In this document: in pieces, positions 5,295 through 7,340 of the stretch
Layout of the letters: each line of letters begins with the position of its first letter
How positions within the stretch are numbered: position 1 is the first letter of the stretch
DNA from: Gammaproteobacteria bacterium
Lineage (GTDB): Bacteria; Pseudomonadota; Gammaproteobacteria; SZUA-229
Assembly: GCA_002401185.1 (NCBI GenBank)
Contig: NVSH01000007.1
Coordinates: 6,908 to 14,247 of the forward strand
Direction: 5' to 3'
Length of the DNA stretch: 7,340 bases
Program-made: the position numbers and the translations under genes
The notes under the pieces: generated by a model
The model's database searches: none
Seen by the model: only the letters and a program-made list of their open reading frames with translations
What the model was told of the DNA's origin: nothing

Positions 5295-6305
5295 ATGAAA
5301 ATATTAGTCACAGGCGTAGCCGGCTTTATCGGTATGAGCGTTGCGAAAGTGTTGCTCGAAAGAGGCGACGAGGTCGTAGGGATAGATAACCTAAATGATT
5401 ACTATGAAGTACAGCTAAAGCATGATCGTTTAAAATTAATCGAAGATTATGACTCGTTTACCTTTATTAAAATGGATATTTCAGATCGTGATGCAATGAA
5501 ATCATTGTTTGAAGAGCAACAATTTCAACGCGTGTTTAATGCTGCAGCTCAGGCAGGTGTGCGTTATTCACTGGAAAATCCATATGCTTATGTAGACAGC
5601 AACCTGGTTGGTTTTGTCAACGTCTTAGAGGGTTGCCGTCAGACAAATGTTGAACATCTCGTCTATGCGAGTAGTTCAAGTGTTTATGGTGCAAATACCA
5701 ACATGCCATTTAGTGTACATGACAATGTTGATCATCAAGTGAGTCTTTACGCTGCTACAAAAAAATCAAACGAGCTAATGGCGCATACATACAGTCACCT
5801 ATACAACATTCCAACAACGGGATTACGTTTTTTCACCGTGTACGGCCCATGGGGTAGACCAGATATGTCACCATCTCTTTTCACCGGTGCTATTTTACGT
5901 GATGAAGCAATCAAGGTATTCAACGAAGGCAAAATGCAACGTGACTTTACCTATATCGACGATATTGTAGAAGGTGTTGTTCGTGTAATAGATAAAGTAG
6001 CAGAACCAAATGCTGATTATGACAACAATAACGCTGACCCTGCAACATCCTTTGCGCCATACCGTGTTTATAACATAGGTAATAATGATGTAGTGCAACT
6101 TATGGACTTTATAAAAACCATAGAAAATGCCGTAGGAAAAAAAGCAGAAAAGATCATGATGGGGATGCAAGATGGCGATGTGGTTGCCACCTATGCTGAT
6201 ATAGATGCATTAGTTGATGCAGTAGGATTTAAGCCAGCAACACCTTTACAGGAAGGTATAAAAAAGTTTGTTGCTTGGTATAAAAACTATCATGGCTTTC
6301 AGTAA
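5295..6305 (+). CDS. UDP-glucuronate 4-epimerase (NAD-dependent)
   Basis: A 336-residue extended-SDR enzyme, full length for the family. It should convert UDP-glucuronate to UDP-galacturonate in the cytoplasm for polysaccharide synthesis. Visible motifs are TGVAGFIG (6-13), the family hallmark GIDNLNDYYEVQLKHDRL (29-46), AAQAGVRYSLENP (84-96), the catalytic Ser127 (YASSSSVYG), Tyr152 and Lys156 (YAATK), then FFTVYGPWGRPDM (179-191) and RDFTYIDDIVEGV (216-228). NDYY and YGPWGRPDM separate this group (Cap1J/LspL/Gla type) from GalE. A minor oddity is FNAAAQAG where most members have HLAAQAG. The Shine-Dalgarno is weak (only CTGGA, 12 nt before the ATG). It lies between another sugar-nucleotide epimerase and prsR, an arrangement expected in an exosortase-linked exopolysaccharide locus. 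The assignment is strong; substrate range is inferred from motifs. Confidence 0.94.
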   Translation: MKILVTGVAGFIGMSVAKVLLERGDEVVGIDNLNDYYEVQLKHDRLKLIEDYDSFTFIKMDISDRDAMKSLFEEQQFQRVFNAAAQAGVRYSLENPYAYVDSNLVGFVNVLEGCRQTNVEHLVYASSSSVYGANTNMPFSVHDNVDHQVSLYAATKKSNELMAHTYSHLYNIPTTGLRFFTVYGPWGRPDMSPSLFTGAILRDEAIKVFNEGKMQRDFTYIDDIVEGVVRVIDKVAEPNADYDNNNADPATSFAPYRVYNIGNNDVVQLMDFIKTIENAVGKKAEKIMMGMQDGDVVATYADIDALVDAVGFKPATPLQEGIKKFVAWYKNYHGFQ

Positions 6306-6550
6306 TCAACATCTATACTAAAAGCTTGCATAAGTGGGTCGAATAATCATGTATGTATGACCCTGTCGAACAAGAGTACTTGATTCAGGTTAACTCTTTC
6401 TATCGCTGTATCAGTTTTTTAAAACCAATGGTTTATAAAACGGTTATGTGTACCATGCATGTCTCATAAGATGCTCTATTTCACTTTCATAAATAATTTT
6501 TTGCTATGTATATTTGGCAAGCAGTATTTTTTATAAATTTAAATAGCTTA

Positions 6551-6579
6551 TTGAAAATTAAAGGGTTTTAGTGTTAAAT
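6551..6579 (+). promoter_or_regulatory. prsR: Candidate sigma-70 promoter of prsR
   Basis: TTGAAA (6551-6556, 5 of 6 consensus) is separated by exactly 17 nt from TTAAAT (6574-6579, 4 of 6). Transcription would begin near 6586, inside the GACA-TTTT-TGTC dyad, giving a leader of about 32 nt. Confidence 0.5.
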
Positions 6580-6584
6580 ATTTC

Positions 6585-6596
6585 GACATTTTTGTC
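6585..6596. repeat. GACA-TTTT-TGTC dyad at the predicted prsR start site
   Basis: GACA (6585-6588) and TGTC (6593-6596) are inverted around TTTT. The dyad covers the predicted transcription start, where a bound regulator would block initiation. Its short arms make chance occurrence possible. Confidence 0.35.
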
Positions 6597-6599
6597 TGG

Positions 6600-6615
6600 T
6601 TATGTTAAAACATAA
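6600..6615. repeat. 7-bp inverted repeat in the ribosome-site position of prsR
   Basis: TTATGTT (6600-6606) and AACATAA (6609-6615) are perfect inverted copies with AA between. The repeat ends 2 nt before the prsR ATG and occupies the place of a Shine-Dalgarno, which is not otherwise visible. It could be an operator for autoregulation or, in RNA, a hairpin at the start codon. Confidence 0.5.
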
Positions 6616-6617
6616 AT

Positions 6618-7340
6618 ATGAATAATAAATTACTTGTTGTCGAAGATGACCCTGGCTTACAGAGTCAAATACGTTGGTGTTTCGAAGATTTTGATGTTCT
6701 TTTGGCAAATGATCGTGTCTCTGCAATAGAGCAAGTTAAGCGACATAAACCAGCAGTTGTTACGCTCGATTTGAGTCTACCCCCAGATGAAGAAAGTACG
6801 AGTGAAGGCTTCGCCGCTTTAGAGCAAATTCTTGCCATTGATCCCAGCATAAAAATTATCGTTGTTACAGGTCAGGAAGAACGTGTCAATGCAGTCAAAG
6901 CCATAGGTCTTGGTGCCTACGACTTTTACAGTAAACCTTTTGAGCCTGAGATTATCACGTTAATAGTTCATCGTGCTTTTCGCTTATTAGAGTTACAAGT
7001 CGATAATCAACGTTTGCATACATCCGATATACAGGAACCATTTTATGGCATAGTCGCCTGCAGTCCGCAGATGCAAAGTCTTTGTAAAGCGATAGAAAAA
7101 GTAGCACCTTATGATGCCACAGTTCTACTACTGGGTGAAAGTGGTACAGGTAAAGAACTTTGTGCAAAAGGACTTCATACACTTGGATCTAACAGTGAAG
7201 GGCATTTTGTGGCAATTAACTGTGCAGCCATACCTGAAGCATTGTTAGAAAGTGAATTATTCGGTCATGAAAAAGGTGCTTTCACTGGAGCTAGTAAACA
7301 AACCATAGGTAAAATTGAATATGCTGATGGTGGTACATTG
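6618..7340 (+). CDS. prsR: PrsR, PEP-CTERM-associated sigma-54 response regulator (partial, 3' end cut)
   Basis: The window holds 241 codons of a protein that runs off the right edge. Residues 1-125 are a receiver domain: acidic pocket Glu9-Asp10-Asp11, phospho-acceptor Asp51 ([11 protein letters not shown]), Thr84 and Lys106 (DFYSKP). From about 143 begins the AAA+ sigma-54 activation domain: Walker A GESGTGKE (173-180), [11 protein letters not shown] (197-207) and the sigma-54-contacting GAFTGA loop (220-225). Full members continue with Walker B and a Fis-type helix-turn-helix. The longer loop after Asp51 ([19 protein letters not shown]), QSQIRW near the N-terminus and the following [11 protein letters not shown] match the PrsR subfamily rather than NtrC or AtoC. 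PrsR is paired with the kinase PrsK and, with RpoN, controls PEP-CTERM/exosortase genes. It has no visible Shine-Dalgarno. The neighbouring epimerases support a polysaccharide locus. The subfamily call comes from recognised sequence features. Confidence 0.92.
   Translation, partial: MNNKLLVVEDDPGLQSQIRWCFEDFDVLLANDRVSAIEQVKRHKPAVVTLDLSLPPDEESTSEGFAALEQILAIDPSIKIIVVTGQEERVNAVKAIGLGAYDFYSKPFEPEIITLIVHRAFRLLELQVDNQRLHTSDIQEPFYGIVACSPQMQSLCKAIEKVAPYDATVLLLGESGTGKELCAKGLHTLGSNSEGHFVAINCAAIPEALLESELFGHEKGAFTGASKQTIGKIEYADGGTL

Larger units (their letters stand above)
6306..6617 (+). other. 312-nt intergenic region before prsR
   Basis: No coding sequence is apparent. After the epimerase stop there is a 5-bp dyad GGGTC/GACCC (6336-6340 and 6359-6363) without a T-tract, so it is at best a weak or Rho-assisted end. 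A short AAACC-AAT-GGTTT hairpin (6422-6434) and the palindrome CATGCATG (near 6454) follow. The last 70 nt hold a candidate sigma-70 promoter (6551-6579) and two dyads (6585-6596 and 6600-6615). I find no sigma-54 -24/-12 element with correct GG-N10-GC spacing. Confidence 0.65.

Noticed and set aside
5895..6170. 91-codon minus-strand frame inside the UDP-glucuronate epimerase
   Set aside because: Its His/Tyr/Ile-rich composition is typical of antisense translation; the plus strand carries family motifs throughout.
6336..6363. GGGTC/GACCC dyad as an intrinsic terminator of the UDP-glucuronate epimerase
   Set aside because: The stem is only 5 bp with an 18-nt loop and no T-tract follows.
6514..6529. 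TTGGCA near 6514 as a sigma-54 -24 element for prsR
   Set aside because: The position 10 nt after GG reads TT rather than the required GC, so the -12 element is missing.
6665..7182. Minus-strand frames opposite prsR (6665-6850 and 6955-7182)
   Set aside because: They are antisense to receiver and AAA+ motifs and have no independent support.

Overview
The window looks like a chromosomal segment of an AT-rich Gram-negative bacterium, most likely a gammaproteobacterium or a close relative. The reasons are an outer-membrane beta-barrel protein with a C-terminal aromatic signature, a lipoprotein with an outer-membrane-compatible lipobox, and a PrsR-type sigma-54 activator, which belongs to exosortase/PEP-CTERM systems of polysaccharide-producing Gram-negatives. 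The taxonomic placement is inference. I see no mobile element, tRNA, rRNA or CRISPR array.

Left block (1-1711, + strand): the last 30 codons of an upstream gene, then a DUF1501-family exported protein with a Tat-like signal peptide. The upstream stop codon touches the Shine-Dalgarno of the DUF1501 gene, so the two are one transcription unit. The upstream tail fits a DUF1800 protein, the usual partner of DUF1501, but too little of it is visible to be sure. A perfect 16-bp A/T-flanked hairpin at 1677-1711 ends this unit and also serves the convergent operon.

Middle block (1791-3789, - strand): a tight three-gene operon in transcription order tlpA-like thioredoxin, DUF4266 small lipoprotein ending in Gly-Cys-Gly-Cys-Asn, and DUF3570 predicted outer-membrane barrel, with gaps of 12 and 16 nt. 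All three proteins are predicted to act outside the cytoplasm. The combination recurs in proteobacteria but its biochemical role is, to my knowledge, not established. It is the least understood and most interesting system in the window.

Right block (4218-7340, + strand): after a 428-nt divergent intergenic region come an extended-SDR UDP-hexose 4-epimerase, a UDP-glucuronate 4-epimerase, and the N-terminal two thirds of PrsR (receiver plus start of the AAA+ domain, cut by the window edge). The two epimerases would supply UDP-Gal/GalNAc-type and UDP-galacturonate precursors for an exopolysaccharide. PrsR predicts exosortase, PrsK and polysaccharide genes just beyond the right edge. The intergenic spaces hold candidate promoters, a terminator-like hairpin that could end a roughly 100-nt leader or small RNA, and two dyad repeats directly in front of prsR.
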